Origin: Spisula solida
Lineage: Eukaryota > Mollusca > Bivalvia > Venerida > Mactridae
Direction: 5' to 3'
Assembly: GCA_947247005.1 (NCBI GenBank)
Contig: OX365952.1
Location: 8,020,501-8,084,500 of the forward strand
DNA length: 64,000 nucleotides
The notes under the pieces are model-generated. The model saw only the letters and a program-made list of their open reading frames with translations. It did no database searches and was not told the DNA's origin. Below are positions 1 through 11,869 of the stretch, piece by piece (the stretch's first letter is position 1; the number at the start of each line of letters is the position of its first letter). The position numbers and the translations under genes were made by a program.

Positions 1-630
1 TGTTGTTTGAAGAAATTTTTCCAGTATCCGTGGTTATTTTTGTCAATAATTCTTTTTACCCAACAATACTTTAATGAGAGTAAGAATGCGTATATATCAA
101 TCAATTTTAGTCCACCGTCTTCATAATTCTTTGAGAGTAGTTTTCGTTTTATTTTGTCGGGTTTTCCATCCCGTAGAAAGTCAAAAATAGCTTTATTTAA
201 ATAGGTTACAATGATTTCTGATGTGTTGGGTAAAACGGTAAGAGGATATATAAGTTTTGGTAGAGCAAAGGTTTTAATAACAGTAACTTTTCCCATTAGT
301 GTCAGTTTTCTATGTTGCCATTGTTTTAGACAATTTTTAAATTGGTAAATTTTTGGCATTAGATTTATTTCTAGATGTCTATGCTGATTTTGTGTAAAGG
401 TGATTACGAGGGTTTTTGCACCTTCAGAGGTCCATACAAAAGTTTTGTCGGTACAGTATTTAATGTTGGAATTTTTAGTGTTCCTAGACGTAAAACTAGT
501 GATTTGTTTAAGTTAAGTATAAGTCTTGAACCTTTCCCAAATTCAGTTACATGTATTACGTACACATTTCGAACGATTTCTTTTCAACATTATTTACATG
601 AGTTGCATCGTCTGCGAAGATCCCCATTAA
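1..630 (-). pseudogene. L1/Tx1-type LINE ORF2 relic, FADD box to C-terminus
   Basis: Read on the minus strand, this is the second half of an L1/Tx1-type reverse transcriptase. The F-A-D-D catalytic box is at 607-618. It is followed by LNLNKSLVLRLG near 500, then KTFVWTSEGAKTL, RKLTLMGKVTVIKTFALP and NYEDGGLKLIDIYAF, which match the conserved post-RT block of L1-like ORF2 proteins. There is a frameshift near 480 and there are stops between 540 and 600, so the copy is dead. It runs off the left edge of the window. The upstream half of the same ORF lies at 1290-1988 and 6147-6420; about 630 bp of unrelated DNA at 631-1289 replaces the segment just before the FADD box. Confidence 0.85.
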
Positions 631-1289
631 CGATTACAAGCGAAAACACGTGATTGTTGTTCTTGTAGTTTTGCATTGGCTATGGCCTATTTTATTGACA
701 GACCGGATGCAGAATAATGATTCGGTAGACTGAATTTCATGTCCCACTTCCGGTAGATGCAAGTTGTTGATCAAGATTTGAGAACCAATCTTGTTCGATT
801 TATTTTTTTCCAATATCAAATATAGATACAGTTCCACTCTTTTAATAACTTTTCGGCATATAAGCCTAATTCAAATAATGAAAATTACTGACAAAATACG
901 TAGCTAATTTAATCCAACGTAAAAAACAATATGTCGACATCGGAAATGACGTCACATCATTTATCGCGACGTCATCGCGCGTTAACGCGACGTTGTTTCA
1001 CAGCATAGCGTGCCAACTTGTGAATATGTTGAATAGAAATATAAATAGCAAATAAAAGACGAGCGTAAAACTATAATAAATACTTATAGGGCATATCTGT
1101 GCAACCCGTCTCCTAGATCGGAAAACACTCATTTCTAAGTATTTGTTTGCCTGGTCTCCTAGTATGTGGTGCTGCCTGGCAGTCAGAGGCTAGAAAAATA
1201 GTTTCTGTGGAGCAAACAAATTCCTAAGTCATTTTTATTCCTCTGCTAGATTATCCAAAAGCCTGATGGAAATCCCCGCTGGATGCAGT
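631..1289. other. Unassigned insert inside the L1 relic
   Basis: This stretch separates two parts of the same reverse-transcriptase domain. In L1-type proteins only about 70-80 residues normally lie between the two flanking blocks, and none of that expected sequence is visible here. No convincing reading frame, terminal repeat or target duplication was found. It could be an insertion-deletion or a decayed second element. Confidence 0.4.
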
Positions 1290-1988
1290 GCATTTGTTCA
1301 TTATATTGTTATAAATTTGTTAACCCATCTAATTAAGCTGTTCCCAAGATTGAAGTGTTCGAGGCATTTATATATGCAATTATGACTTAATGTGTCAAAT
1401 GTGTTTTCATAGTCGGAAAATAACAAAAGGTTATTTAGATTGTTCTTTTCAATATGGTCAATTATCTCAAATATCAGTCTGACAATTTCTCCGATGTATC
1501 CACCTTTCATTAAACCTGTTTGGTTTGGGTTCATTAATTTCAGAAGAATTTTTTAGTATCTTTGAGATGGCTTTAGTTCCAATTTTGTGTCAAAGTTTAG
1601 TAGACTGACAGGTCTCCAGTTTGAAAGGTTTGTATGATCTTTGTCTGGCTTTGGTAACAGTGTAACATTACTTTGTAAATCTGAAAGTTCTATTTTCCGA
1701 TAGCAGCTATTAATTGCATTTATATAATGTATCTTTATATGTTCCCAAAAATGTTTGTAAAATTCTGCAGTTAGGCCATGCGAAACTGGGCTTTTTTCGT
1801 TTTTCATTTCGTCAAGAGCGAGTTTACATTCATGCTCATTTAATATTCCTTCGCATTGATTGGACTCTGCTTTGCTCAATTTAGTATTTGTCGTATCAAA
1901 GAAATCTATTTCTGGACTCTCATTTTCCTTTACATCATACAATCTTTCATAGAATTTTGTTGTCTCATCAAGAATATCTTTTATATTT
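1290..1988 (-). pseudogene. L1/Tx1-type LINE ORF2 relic, N-terminal RT domain
   Basis: On the minus strand the translation carries the opening RT blocks of an L1/Tx1-type element: FYERLYDVKE, LDEMKNEKSPVSHGLTAEFY, NVTLLPKPDKDHTNLSNWRP, VSLLNFDTK, then NQTGLMKGGYIGE and LLLFSDYENTFDTL. SDYENTFD stands where active L1 proteins have the FDYEKAFD-type catalytic block. The frame is broken near 1545. It ends at 1988 exactly where a TIR element begins, and its upstream coding sequence resumes on the far side at 6147, in frame once one copy of the 4-bp target duplication is removed. Confidence 0.88.
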
Positions 1989-2022
1989 GAGCCGCGTCAT
2001 GCGATTTTAGGCCTTCGGACAA
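1989..2022 (+). repeat. Left TIR of the 4.16-kb element
   Basis: 34 bp, starting GAGCCGCGTCATGCG and ending CCTTCGGACAA. It is identical to the reverse complement of 6113-6146. Confidence 0.92.
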
Positions 2023-2409
2023 AATTTTGACATTTTCAGTTTTTGTTGTATACTTAAAATACAATCTTTTCTAGGTTGAATAGTCTTTATTTCGGCAATT
2101 TTTATCAACCAGATACGAAGTTATGCCAATTTTCGTCGCATAACTGCACATGAAAAAGAAAACTTTTTGACGTCATTTTAACGTCGATTTAACGTTATAT
2201 TTTGCATAATTGTTGTGCGCTACTTTGGGTGGTAAAATTGAACTGAACACGGTCGTTCAGTATAACATACTGCCATATTTAGTTGACACCCGTCTGTTAA
2301 TATGTATGAATTATTTGTTTCCATTTAATATCAAAATATAACACGCAACATTGTGCATTTCAGACTGTCCAAACGCCTTTACATAATAGAACTAAAAGGT
2401 CCGGATGTA

Positions 2410-3391
2410 CGAGGGATGATCAATATATAACGAGAAAACGCGCTTATACTTTTGTTATGATCAGTTCGATGTTACTCAAACTATAGCTGGAAGTAATAAT
2501 TCACATTAGCACTGTTTCTCTGAATATTTATCATTTTAGTGACATCATGCTAAATTCTATGGTTTGTAAGGTACCCCGGTAACCCTCAAAATGCGGAGTT
2601 GGGTCATTTTGCGGAATTTTCACCGTTTTAACGCAAATTCATACCCAACCGTTTTCATGTTAGCAATAGCAATGTGTCGAAATTTGGTACAATGCTTCAC
2701 CTAAGACTCGCCTTACTGATGGTTACGTCTTACACGGGTTGTGTTGCCATTTGTTATGTCACGCACGTGTTATCGTTCCGTGATAGCAAAACTGACGGAC
2801 GACAAATGATTAGAAATAAAATAATTAGTTTTAAAGAAAACAAGTAATAATAGAATTGCGCACGGTATTCGGTAATCATTTCGTGATCATACCATGTCAA
2901 ATGCTTCGATTTGTGAACATAATAACATAATTAAAAATGCACCGAAAGGGTAGTGATCTAACGCAAAGTAGGTGTAACGTTACGTCGACGTCAGTACTAC
3001 GCACAGAAATGTTGGGTGTTTGGAACGATATTCCTAAGAATGACTATCGTGAGTCTATTTTCAACTTGGTATGGCATTGGCGAAGACGTATACATGTTGA
3101 AGGAGGATAGTCTGAAAAGTTTTTTTAAAAATCGATACAATAGGGCCTTAGGAATGTGGTCGTCAAATTGGTCATAGTTAAATTCTGAATTACGGTAAAT
3201 GGCGTTGCCCCGCCTATCGGTTTCGTAGGTCGGCAAAAATGTTCCAAACTTTTTTTTTTCGATATATTTGAAAACTATTTTGTCCGTTTTCTTCTCATAT
3301 ATGTATTAACCACCACATAAAATACTTTTAGAAAATAACACGTAATATTAAAGTTATAAGCATTTTCTCGTTTTATATTGATCATCCCTCG
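2410..3391. mobile_element. Nested ~1-kb mariner-like MITE
   Basis: Imperfect inverted ends of about 37 bp begin CGAGGGATGATCAATATA on both sides. Left is preceded by TA; right is followed by TG, probably a mutated TA. The end motif closely matches the ends of the 5-kb element at 6843-11859, so both belong to one mariner-type family. A minus-strand reading frame of 79 codons (2997-3236) lies inside but resembles no transposase I know. The element sits wholly inside the 4.16-kb TIR element, so it inserted later or was carried along. Confidence 0.75.
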
Positions 3392-5530
3392 TGGTTTGTT
3401 CTTATTTCAGTTCATTACAATTATGAATATACATGTACTTCAGGAAGTTCCCGATGTTCGACCATGAATGACAGACTGTGTTAGACTATAAAACAATAAT
3501 AACATGTTTTCTTGACCACGTGAGATACCAACGCAATGAAACTTCGTCTTAAAAATAATATGAGGTTATCCACTCGGTCCATTGTATAACTATTTGTTAA
3601 TCGACATGCGACTGTTTATCAACTCACATGTAACTGCTAGTGTATCTAATAACCCCTTCCCTGATATATACTGTACGGGATACATGTATGGTCACGAAAT
3701 GTAACAATTTACATGTTTCATGAAACGAACTCAAATTCTAACAGCACAAATACCACACTTTCCCTAATGACAGTACATGTATTTTAAAAGCTAAATTAGT
3801 TTGCGCTTGGAAACAACGTTCCGACAATTTGGATTATGATATTCAGTGCTTCAGTGCTTCCGATAAGCTGCGCATAACATACGCAACTGAAATTTTGGAA
3901 ACGCAAATGTTCAGTGCATTTTTTAGTGTAGCCGCTACATGACAATTACAACATGCGTATATTCGAAATTCTATATAATAGATATGCCTTAACCTGAATA
4001 CGTTCATAGGTGAAGTACAGAATAATGTCTTGTGTAGATTATTTTGTGTTATAAAATAATGACGCAACAGCTACTAAAAAACTGCATGTGGCCGACGCAT
4101 ACTTGACCTATCTCAAGTGAACTACTGAAAAACGGATCTTAATTATGATATGAGCAATTACTTTCACGGGTTTTCTCTTATGTTACTTCACAAATGTGGA
4201 TTTACCGACGAACTGTCCGTCTCCAAATGCTCGGACAAACCGGCGTGATTCTTAGTAGATCTTCAATCAATGCCGTCTACATCATGTACGACATAGCATT
4301 TATATTCTCAAATAATTCATACATTGATGCCTTGATATGACATATGGTTCTAACTTCTAGAACTAGCTAATTCAAAAGCGTTATGTCACATCAGACAGTC
4401 AGTCAAACATGACAAGAATGAATCACAAGGACCACCCCATCTAACAAGGAAAACTAATGAAGCAACAATCAACATACACGCCCTTATGAAACAAACGAAG
4501 CAGCCTCGTGGAACAATTTCAAGAGCTGGAGTTTAAAGTCATAAAAGAGCTTACAACCACTTTAAGTCTTAAATGAATACAGTTCAACAAAACGATACAG
4601 TGAACTGCATAATTATATGATTATTTTATGCAAGCCGCGAGTCAATGTGACGCATGATTTGAGTTGTTTAAATGACCGGTGTCGTCTGTTGTGGTGAAAT
4701 ATATAAGAGGTTGAGATCTGATCTTGACCGAGAATGTGTGTATTATTGTTCGACTATTTCACACTTTTTCCCAGGCCAGAGAAACATTACTGCACTGACT
4801 CGGTGAATTAACGAGTAGTTACACACCCATGTATACTTACCAAATTCGCTACTCAGCCTCACTTTGTTGTGATCAATATTATTTTAATTCTAGGCCTATT
4901 TGCGTACTAGTAATGCAATTATGTCAATGGTATTCGTTAACATTCAATACGGCCATGCTGGTTTGATAATTTTAATGTATGTAGAGATATTCTTCTTTTA
5001 AAGGCAAATTACGGTAGCCAACAGTGTCTCAAATATTTTTGCATGGAGTTATATAACTCCGTGATTTTTGTCCCAAACCCCTTTACCTAGTGCGGTTAGT
5101 TTTTTTATTAGAACGGAACCTAGGCATGAAAAATGTTCATTAAAATAATGGCATATTGCAACATTTATTCTAATAAATAGACAACCTATCGAAGACTATG
5201 TCTCCTTCATCATTGGGCAGACAGCAACATTGTATAGCATAGCCACATATAATGGCTTAAATTCTTGACGCAGTTCCCCCTCTGGACACGAAAAGAAAAA
5301 TATAAGAAGAATAAATAGTCATGATCTGATTCCCTGACACGAACACGACTTTGTTATGGTGGTTTTTAACTTTCACGTGGTATATCCATACTGGTATTAA
5401 TTTTAATAATTATTCTATATAGAATATAGATCTATACATATACAGAAATAATTTAATTGGAAAATCATAAATCCAATTGGCAAACATGGTCGTTTTTTTT
5501 TATCTTGATCGGTCAACTAAAAAATAAAAA
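3392..5530. other. Interior of the 4.16-kb element, no gene seen
   Basis: AT-rich sequence with no long reading frame, RNA gene or clear repeat. Near 4838 the minus strand reads GTAAGTATAC, a good splice-donor match, but no partner exon could be found. Confidence 0.5.
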
Positions 5531-5534
5531 AAAG

Positions 5535-5610
5535 TTCTCCCGAGTAGAGTATTGAACCAGGACCTTCTAGATGGAAATCCGACGTACCATCCATTACACC
5601 AATGACGCTA
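5535..5610 (-). repeat. tRNA-derived relic (Gly-UCC-like)
   Basis: On the minus strand there is a tRNA-like string with a D-arm block (TTGGTGTAATGGA), an anticodon loop TTTCCAT (anticodon UCC) and a degraded B-box (GGTTCAATAC). The anticodon stem has mismatches and the acceptor stem does not pair well. It is therefore a pseudogene or the head of an old SINE, not a working tRNA gene. Confidence 0.4.
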
Positions 5611-6112
5611 TAAACAAAATGTTTCATAAATAGTTAAATATAATAAGTTCCAAGGGAGACTAATCAAATTGACTAATAATCTAAGGGAGGCTATTCATAG
5701 TTTTTCGTTTTTATTGAATTAGGCCGAAATTAGAGGTAAGCCAGTTCACAAATTAATTGCAAAATGACTAGTAAAAATAGCTTTACCCATAGATCGCATC
5801 TATAAATTTAAAACCTGCATCTGGACAAATTATTAATATAGATATTGTAAACAGCCGTGAACATGCCTGGGGACGAAAAGTCTGCTCTGACTTCATTTTT
5901 TTATCTCGAATAAAACGCTAAAAAGTTGGTAAATTTACAAAAAATCTGGTATCAAAACTTCGGAAAAATAGTGTTTTATTTGAATTTCATCATTTCTGGT
6001 CCCACTTCTTTATTATTGTGCTAAAATAAACGATTTTGCAGATGCCACGCTGCGACCGGTTTGGTTACGAAAGTGCTCGACTTTTCCCGTCTTTTCTGAC
6101 GTTGTAACGTCA

Positions 6113-6146
6113 TTGTCCGAAGGCCTAAAATCGCATGACGCGGCTC
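6113..6146 (-). repeat. Right TIR of the 4.16-kb element
   Basis: Exact reverse complement of 1989-2022. It is followed by ATTT, the second copy of the target duplication. Confidence 0.92.
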
Positions 6147-6420
6147 ATTTGTTATCGTACTATCGTTATTTTGTAGTTTATGTATAATTTTTCTTTGTGC
6201 ATGTCTTTTTTCTAAGTTCGCAAAATATTTTTTGTTCTTTACATTCATTTTAATTCCAAAATGTTTGATCTTAACAATATTCCATGAATTGTTTTATCAT
6301 AATGGGCCTGCAATTTGTTTTTCTTATCATTTAATTATTGTGTATGTTGAAGGGGACTTTGTGAGTTTAACAGAGTTGTTTCCAGAATTTGGATTTCTTT
6401 TTGCAAGTTATTTTTAAAAT
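6147..6420 (-). pseudogene. L1/Tx1-type LINE ORF2 relic, endonuclease-RT linker
   Basis: The minus-strand translation gives NKKYFANLEKRHAQRKIIHK followed by LQNNDSTITN, the typical linker that precedes the RT domain in L1-type ORF2. Upstream of it, around 6260-6330, IRKTNC...QFMEYC fits the RSK-x-WxEYGEK block in a shifted frame. This is the 5' continuation of the fragment at 1290-1988, separated from it by the 4.16-kb element. Confidence 0.8.
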
Positions 6421-6840
6421 GAATATTTCATTAATACTGGTGTTATTTTAAATATTATTATATAATCAGAAACTAGAGAGCTTCGTTATCAATTTGATAT
6501 AAATATTTAAAAATCCTTCCATAAATACGAAAATAAACCCATAGGGCGTGAAATCACCTTTTTTCTTGTTTAGAATAGCATTGTCGTTTCTATTGAATGC
6601 ACTTCAGTGATTGACTGGACACTGTGGTATACATTTCATGGTATAAATTTTTAACTAGTTGATCAATTTCAAGTGGATTTTGCATGAAAGTAGTACTAAC
6701 GATGTTGTTTTATGAAGATATCGAAAGCCAATTCTTGTTTTTGATACCATGAAAATATGACAACTTTAGTACAAATGCACCTCTCTAAGATAACATAAAT
6801 TTTATAAAAGAAATGTTTTACTCTTTATCAATGATACAGT
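6421..6840. other. No gene seen
   Basis: AT-rich sequence between the L1 relic and the 5-kb element. Possibly more decayed 5' LINE sequence; nothing specific is recognisable. Confidence 0.5.
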
Positions 6841-7098
6841 TACGAGGGGTGATCAATATATTCGAAGACTTTTAAATATTGATTCTAGAACAGGAAATAT
6901 AGATCTATCAATTATCCAGCGTTTTAATTAATTAATTATATTGTGACGTCACAATGTTCTTGATGACGTCACTTGTTGTGACCAAGGTGCAGCGCGCGCC
7001 AACGAGCGTGACGGACAATAAATAATCACAAAGCAACGGCATTTCATTAAGATTAACGCCTAACTTAAAAAATCCATGCGATAGCTCGAGGATGACTT

Positions 7099-7590
7099 CA
7101 CACTGTATCGGCAAAACGCAATGGGTACGGTTTAACGATGCGGGTTCGGCTAACGTAGCGAAAATGATCCGGCTAAAAATGGTTAACAATAAAACGCTTG
7201 TGAGTGTAACATTTTCGCGTATTTTGTATGGTTATTCTTGAATTCTGAAGACAGGAATACTCTTACGGAATGCCCACGTTTGTCCTGCATGCTCGTAGCT
7301 ACTTGGTTTTGTCTTGCATCAATGCATATGCACGTAATGTACGTTGAAAGTTATGATTCAATCGTAAACAATGCAAAACAGACATGAAATGCGGACATTT
7401 TAGACAGATTAGACAAAGTAAGAGCTTACCGAGTCTAAACTATGTACTTGCATGTATTGTAGGGTTACATTTTTTCCCCAGATACTCCTTTTTTATTAAT
7501 AATGTATTTATATAGGCCAAAATCTAACGTTTTCTAAGTTGAACGAATCAGGGTCCGGTTGTCGATAGAACGCAAATGATCCGGTTCGCT
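7099..7590 (+). repeat. Left arm of a ~490-bp inverted repeat
   Basis: From CACACTGTATCGGC to GATCCGGTTCGC this segment is the reverse complement, with scattered differences, of 10676-11172. Shared landmarks include the CGCAATGGGTACGGTTTAACGA region near the outer end and GTCCGGTTGTCGATA near the inner end. Confidence 0.85.
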
Positions 7591-7723
7591 TTTACAATTA
7601 TATTTGCATCGGCATTATGTACAGATATGGACATTAATATTTTAGCAATGTTTGAAATACACGTACATCACTTCATTTCTCATGTAGTAAGATTATTTTG
7701 AACTAAACGTCTTCTCAAAGGAC

Positions 7724-8168
7724 TTAGCTCAGTGGTAACACACTGGACTGTCTATCCAGAGGTCATGGGTTCAATCCCCGGCATTTGAACTTGACATTTC
7801 TGAACTTCTATTCGTAGTAATTCCCCGCTCTATCGGACCATTTGACTGCACATTGTCTGGTGAAAAGTGCCAGTAAGCTGTGTATCCGTGCTATACACCG
7901 GACACATTAAAGAACCAGACTGTCTGTTCGAAATAAGAGCTAGGCGCATGTCTGCAGCACCGGACATGCCTGTATCTGATGTATCTCTCTCTCTCCCTTC
8001 GGGTGCCTTCTCTCAGTCTGTCCCTCTGTTCCGATCATGCTGTATCTGCACCGGTAGGCCCGGGATGAACCTGTGCCCTAGTGACTGCAACACTCTATGT
8101 GAAGCGCCTTTGTACGTGCGTTCGCATGAAAAGGCGCTATATAAATCTACTTTATTTATTTATTTTAT
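7724..8168 (+). mobile_element. tRNA-Asp-derived SINE with 9-bp target duplication
   Basis: The 5' head has a D-arm block (TTAGCTCAGTGGTAA), a perfect five-pair anticodon stem CTGGA/TCCAG around a loop with anticodon GUC (Asp), and a B-box GGTTCAATCCC. The body ends with GAAAAGGCGCTATATAAAT and a TTTATTTATTT tail. TCAAAGGAC is repeated on both sides (7715-7723 and 8169-8177), as expected for LINE-driven insertion. The same GGCGCTATATAAAT tail recurs at 34918-34975. The reading frame across 7867-8274 is incidental. Confidence 0.82.
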
Positions 8169-8177
8169 TCAAAGGAC

Positions 8178-10480
8178 ACCTCTGATAGTTCTTTTTTATA
8201 AAAACGTCTTTCAAAACCCTATGGATAATACCAAATACATGCACGTATTGACATTTTTCAAGATATTGAGCTGAATTAAATGCTCTACCTGTTTTTGTTT
8301 ATATTTTGTAGGGATCGCAGCTTCGGCTAGTGTAATAAAAGAATGACTAAACCACACAGAAAGACTGGAACAGTGAACAGGAATTTGGATGAAGCCCCGT
8401 GCGGAAAAAAATATTTTAAATGTGATGAATCCAAAATTGACACGCTAGTTAAAACGAGCAGGATATCAACTTAGAAATCACGTGCAAAGTGCATGTACTG
8501 TATGAATACTACTAGTTAACACAAAGTTGGAATATGCATATTATTTATTTTGCATTTCTTGCTTCAGTTGTTAAATACTATACATCAGAATCACAGTAAA
8601 ATAAACACTTCTCCACTGAAGATAAAATATAATAACATACTAGTATGTTAACAAACGGTACATGTTTGTAATTCCTGCTAAAATATCGTTTCGACACAAG
8701 AACGTTTGTCTAATACAAAGGGTCCCTATATCGAAAGAAGGTTGCGCAGCTGCCATGTTTAGGACCCATGGCAGTAATCGTTAAGCGGCATCCATATAGC
8801 CGAGACACCCATATATAACGTAGGTTACGGTAATTTCCGTAACACCGCCTTCAACTGTCAGAGGGGCATGGCTTATGTGACATGCGTTGGAACTCCTATG
8901 TTTAAAACCACTGCACATATTTCATAATTGTATATTGACATACTATAATTCCATTATACGTGCGAACCAAGTACAATGGTGATATAACAAAACTATTTGA
9001 CTTAAATGAGATTACATGAACCTTTCAAACCTTCATCTAAAACATTCCCGAAGTTCCTATATTTCAGCAACTTTTACGAACAAAATATCCAATGCATTCA
9101 TCGTATTCTTTAAGAGTTATGAATGAATATAATTTGCTAACCGTCGCCACAATAAGTCGTAGTGCAATACAATGTTTCCCCATGTATGTTTAGTAGTGAA
9201 GATCTACTATAGGGAAACAACCACTTCCCAAGGAATAATACAGGACTATCTGCACATGGAAGGGAAATTGACAACCAATTTCCAAAATTCAATCAATCCA
9301 AGTATAATTCGGACCGTATAATTATCATATATACCCCCCCCCCCCCCCCTATTATTGAAAACATTGACAAGTGGATAGAGCGCTATATCTAAGGAACATA
9401 GAACAAAACAAGACCAGGTTTAGTGTGATGAGGTTTTAATTAGTGTATATGTTACATATTTAGAATATTAATTGACTGTTGACCATGTATTTATATGTAT
9501 ATGTAATTATTTTTTCCTGTACATTTTGTATCTTTGTTTACACATCGGCATAATGCCTAATGTATTTCAAATAAACTGTAAACTGTTAATGTTCGATTTG
9601 TTTTTCGACACGTTTATCCCAGGAAAAATGTGGTCATACCATGTGGTATGTGGCATAATTTTGGGGGTTCAGAATTTAACGCAAGTAACGTCACTATTTT
9701 ATTCTTAGACCGATTTAACGATATTTACTCGAAACTCAAGCCAAATTTGAGTACTGTCCATGCGACGTAATTTTTTTCTACGAAAGGACTTCGAAATCGA
9801 CTTGATTGCAGTTGTGTTGGTTTTCGGAATATTGATTGGCATGGATAGCGCCTATTCTTGGGTTGAGCATCAAGAGTGTCTTCAAATTCGATCAAAGAAT
9901 AAAGTACCTACGATTGTTTTTTAGATTTTTACTTGCGTTCCTAGTCAACAATTACGTCACATACCACGTGGAATGCCTACTTTGATGATGATGAACTAGT
10001 TACCGACAATAGCAGTGTAGCAATACAATGTAACTTTGACATCACCAACAGCTACCAATCCAAGACGCACTTTGTTTCGCTTCGGAAGCAAAAATAGCGA
10101 TATTTTATTTACATACCAGTTTCTATGAAACTTTCGCAAGTCTGAGGAAAAAGGAACATTTCCTTGAAAAGTAGCATTCCTATCAACAACATTGGAAAGG
10201 AAGACGACTTTGTGGTAAAACTTTGCAACACTGGGTACATTAATGTCTTTCAAAATGTTGTCCACGACTTAGTCTTTGCCTAGACATGGTCGAAATAAAT
10301 ATGAATGTCTTTGCACATAGGTCACATTGGAACCTTGATTTTTTCCTGAAAATAAATAAAAAGAAGAATCAGTTGATTGGTTGTACATGCACGTTCATAT
10401 CGATGTCTGCATGTCAAAATATCTTGACACATCTAGACAAATATTCAAGTCAACTTTAAAGATTCATCTATGACAATCTA
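8178..10480. other. Spacer of the 5-kb element, no gene seen
   Basis: AT-rich sequence. A C16 homopolymer lies at 9334-9349. Short open frames at 9472-9708 and on the minus strand at 9996-10265 have no recognisable domain. Confidence 0.5.
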
Positions 10481-10489
10481 TTCTTCATC

Positions 10490-10550
10490 TATATTTGTGC
10501 AACCAGGCCGGGGCTCGAACTCATAATTCAGCAGTCAGTGCTATATGAGA
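10490..10550 (-). repeat. tRNA-like SINE relic
   Basis: The minus strand reads GAGTTCGAGCCCC (B-box) with a weak D-arm block (CTCATATAGCACTGAC) upstream. It is too degraded to fold as a tRNA. Confidence 0.35.
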
Positions 10551-10675
10551 GGGCATGTAAATTATTCAATTATACACAAGCAACAAAAAGTAGAAAATGA
10601 TGTTAAATTTTTTTAAAATAGTCAGGAGTAATACAAGAAAATGACATTGCAATAGTAGTTATGGCGAGTAAAACA

Positions 10676-11172
10676 CGAGCCGGACCATTTTCGCTGTATC
10701 GACAACCGGACCTTGATTCGTTCAACTTTGAAATCGTTAGATTTTGGCCTATATAAATACAGTATTAATAAAAGATGAGTATCTGTGAAAGAAATGTAAC
10801 CCTACAATACATGCAAGTGCATAGTTAGGACTCGGTAAGCTCTTACTTTGTCTAATTTGTCTAAAATGTCCGCATTTCATGTCTGTTTTGCATTGTTTAC
10901 GATTGAATCATAACTTTCAACGTGCATTACGTGCATATGCATTGATGCAAGACAAAACCAAGTAGCTACGATCATGCAGGACAAACGTGGGCATTCCGTA
11001 AGAGTATTCCTGTCTCCAGAATTTAAGAATAACCATACACAATATGTAAAAATGCTACACTCACCTGCTAATTTTTGTTGATATCCACCATTTTTTAGCC
11101 GGATCATTTTCGCTACGTTAGCCGAACCCGCGTCGTTAAACCGTACCCATTGCGTTTTGCCGATACAGTGTG
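10676..11172 (-). repeat. Right arm of a ~490-bp inverted repeat
   Basis: Partner of 7099-7590. The two arms enclose a 3.1-kb spacer. Transcripts crossing both arms would fold into a long hairpin. Confidence 0.85.
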
Positions 11173-11869
11173 GACTTGACCAACATGTATGGGGATTCTT
11201 TGCACTCCATATCAGTGATCTACACATGATTTCGTTGTTTATGTGAATGTAGGGACTCTGTCAAACTGACCCCATGGTAATATTAGAATAAACGTAAGAA
11301 TTGAGACAGAGTTATGGAAACTCCTCCTTAATTTCTGTGAAACAAGAGGCATATTTCTGAACGATATGTTCCTGGCGATATCTACGATTAGTATAGATTA
11401 CAAAACAATAAATATTTCATTCCATTTGAAAGGAGTTCTTTAGAAATTGCACCCTTAACTTGTTAGGTTGTGATTCTTTCTTCATCGGGATGATGCTTCC
11501 GTGTAAAGCAAACAGCTTTTTCTCAGAGTTTTAAGTCCAGTAGCACAACGAGACAATTTCTATTCCGCCTTACATTCCAGAGTTGGTTATTTATGACTTA
11601 TTTCTGTATTAACAGTAAATAAATCGTATAGAGTAGGTCGGATATGAGTTCAGAAAGAGCTCGGTAATGCTCAAACCGTGACGCTTGGAATGACGTCACG
11701 TGACAGCCTGCGTCACGTACCCATTACATGAATAAAACTATGTTATAGGTGCATTCGATCGGATATATCCTACACTGAATAATGCTAATTTGCTTTTGGC
11801 CTTGCTGACAAAACAAACTTGCTAGGTGAAAAGCACACGAATATATTGATCACCTCTCGTATATGTGGG

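Larger units (their letters stand above)
1989..6146. mobile_element. 4.16-kb TIR DNA transposon, non-autonomous, 4-bp target duplication
   Basis: The ends at 1989-2022 and 6113-6146 are perfect 34-bp inverted repeats beginning GAGCCGCGTCATGCG. The element is flanked by ATTT on both sides (1985-1988 and 6147-6150). It splits an L1-type ORF2; taking out the element plus one ATTT rejoins the reading frame as ...STITN-IKDILDETT..., which fixes both boundaries. No transposase-like reading frame is present, so it is probably non-autonomous. A 4-bp duplication fits several cut-and-paste superfamilies (Sola- or Chapaev-like for example), and I cannot choose among them. Internal similarity between the two halves stops right after the 34-bp repeats. 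Confidence 0.85.
6843..11859. mobile_element. 5-kb mariner-ended TIR element with TA target duplication
   Basis: The ends are inverted repeats, CGAGGGGTGATCAATATA on the left and CGAGAGGTGATCAATATA on the right, continuing through TTCG (22 bp, one mismatch). Both are flanked by TA (6841-6842 and 11860-11861), the target duplication of Tc1/mariner elements. The size is far above a normal mariner (about 1.3 kb) and no transposase is visible. Inside are two ~490-bp inverted arms, a SINE with its own target duplication, a tRNA-like relic and a C16 tract. It looks like a non-autonomous composite that has gathered other repeats. Confidence 0.75.

Noticed and set aside
375..653. 92-codon plus-strand open frame
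   Set aside because: It is the complement of the L1-type RT relic, whose conserved blocks are on the minus strand.
5535..5610. Functional tRNA-Gly gene
   Set aside because: The anticodon stem has mismatches, the B-box is degraded and the acceptor stem does not pair.
7867..8274. 135-codon plus-strand open frame
   Set aside because: It runs through the body and tail of the SINE at 7724-8168.
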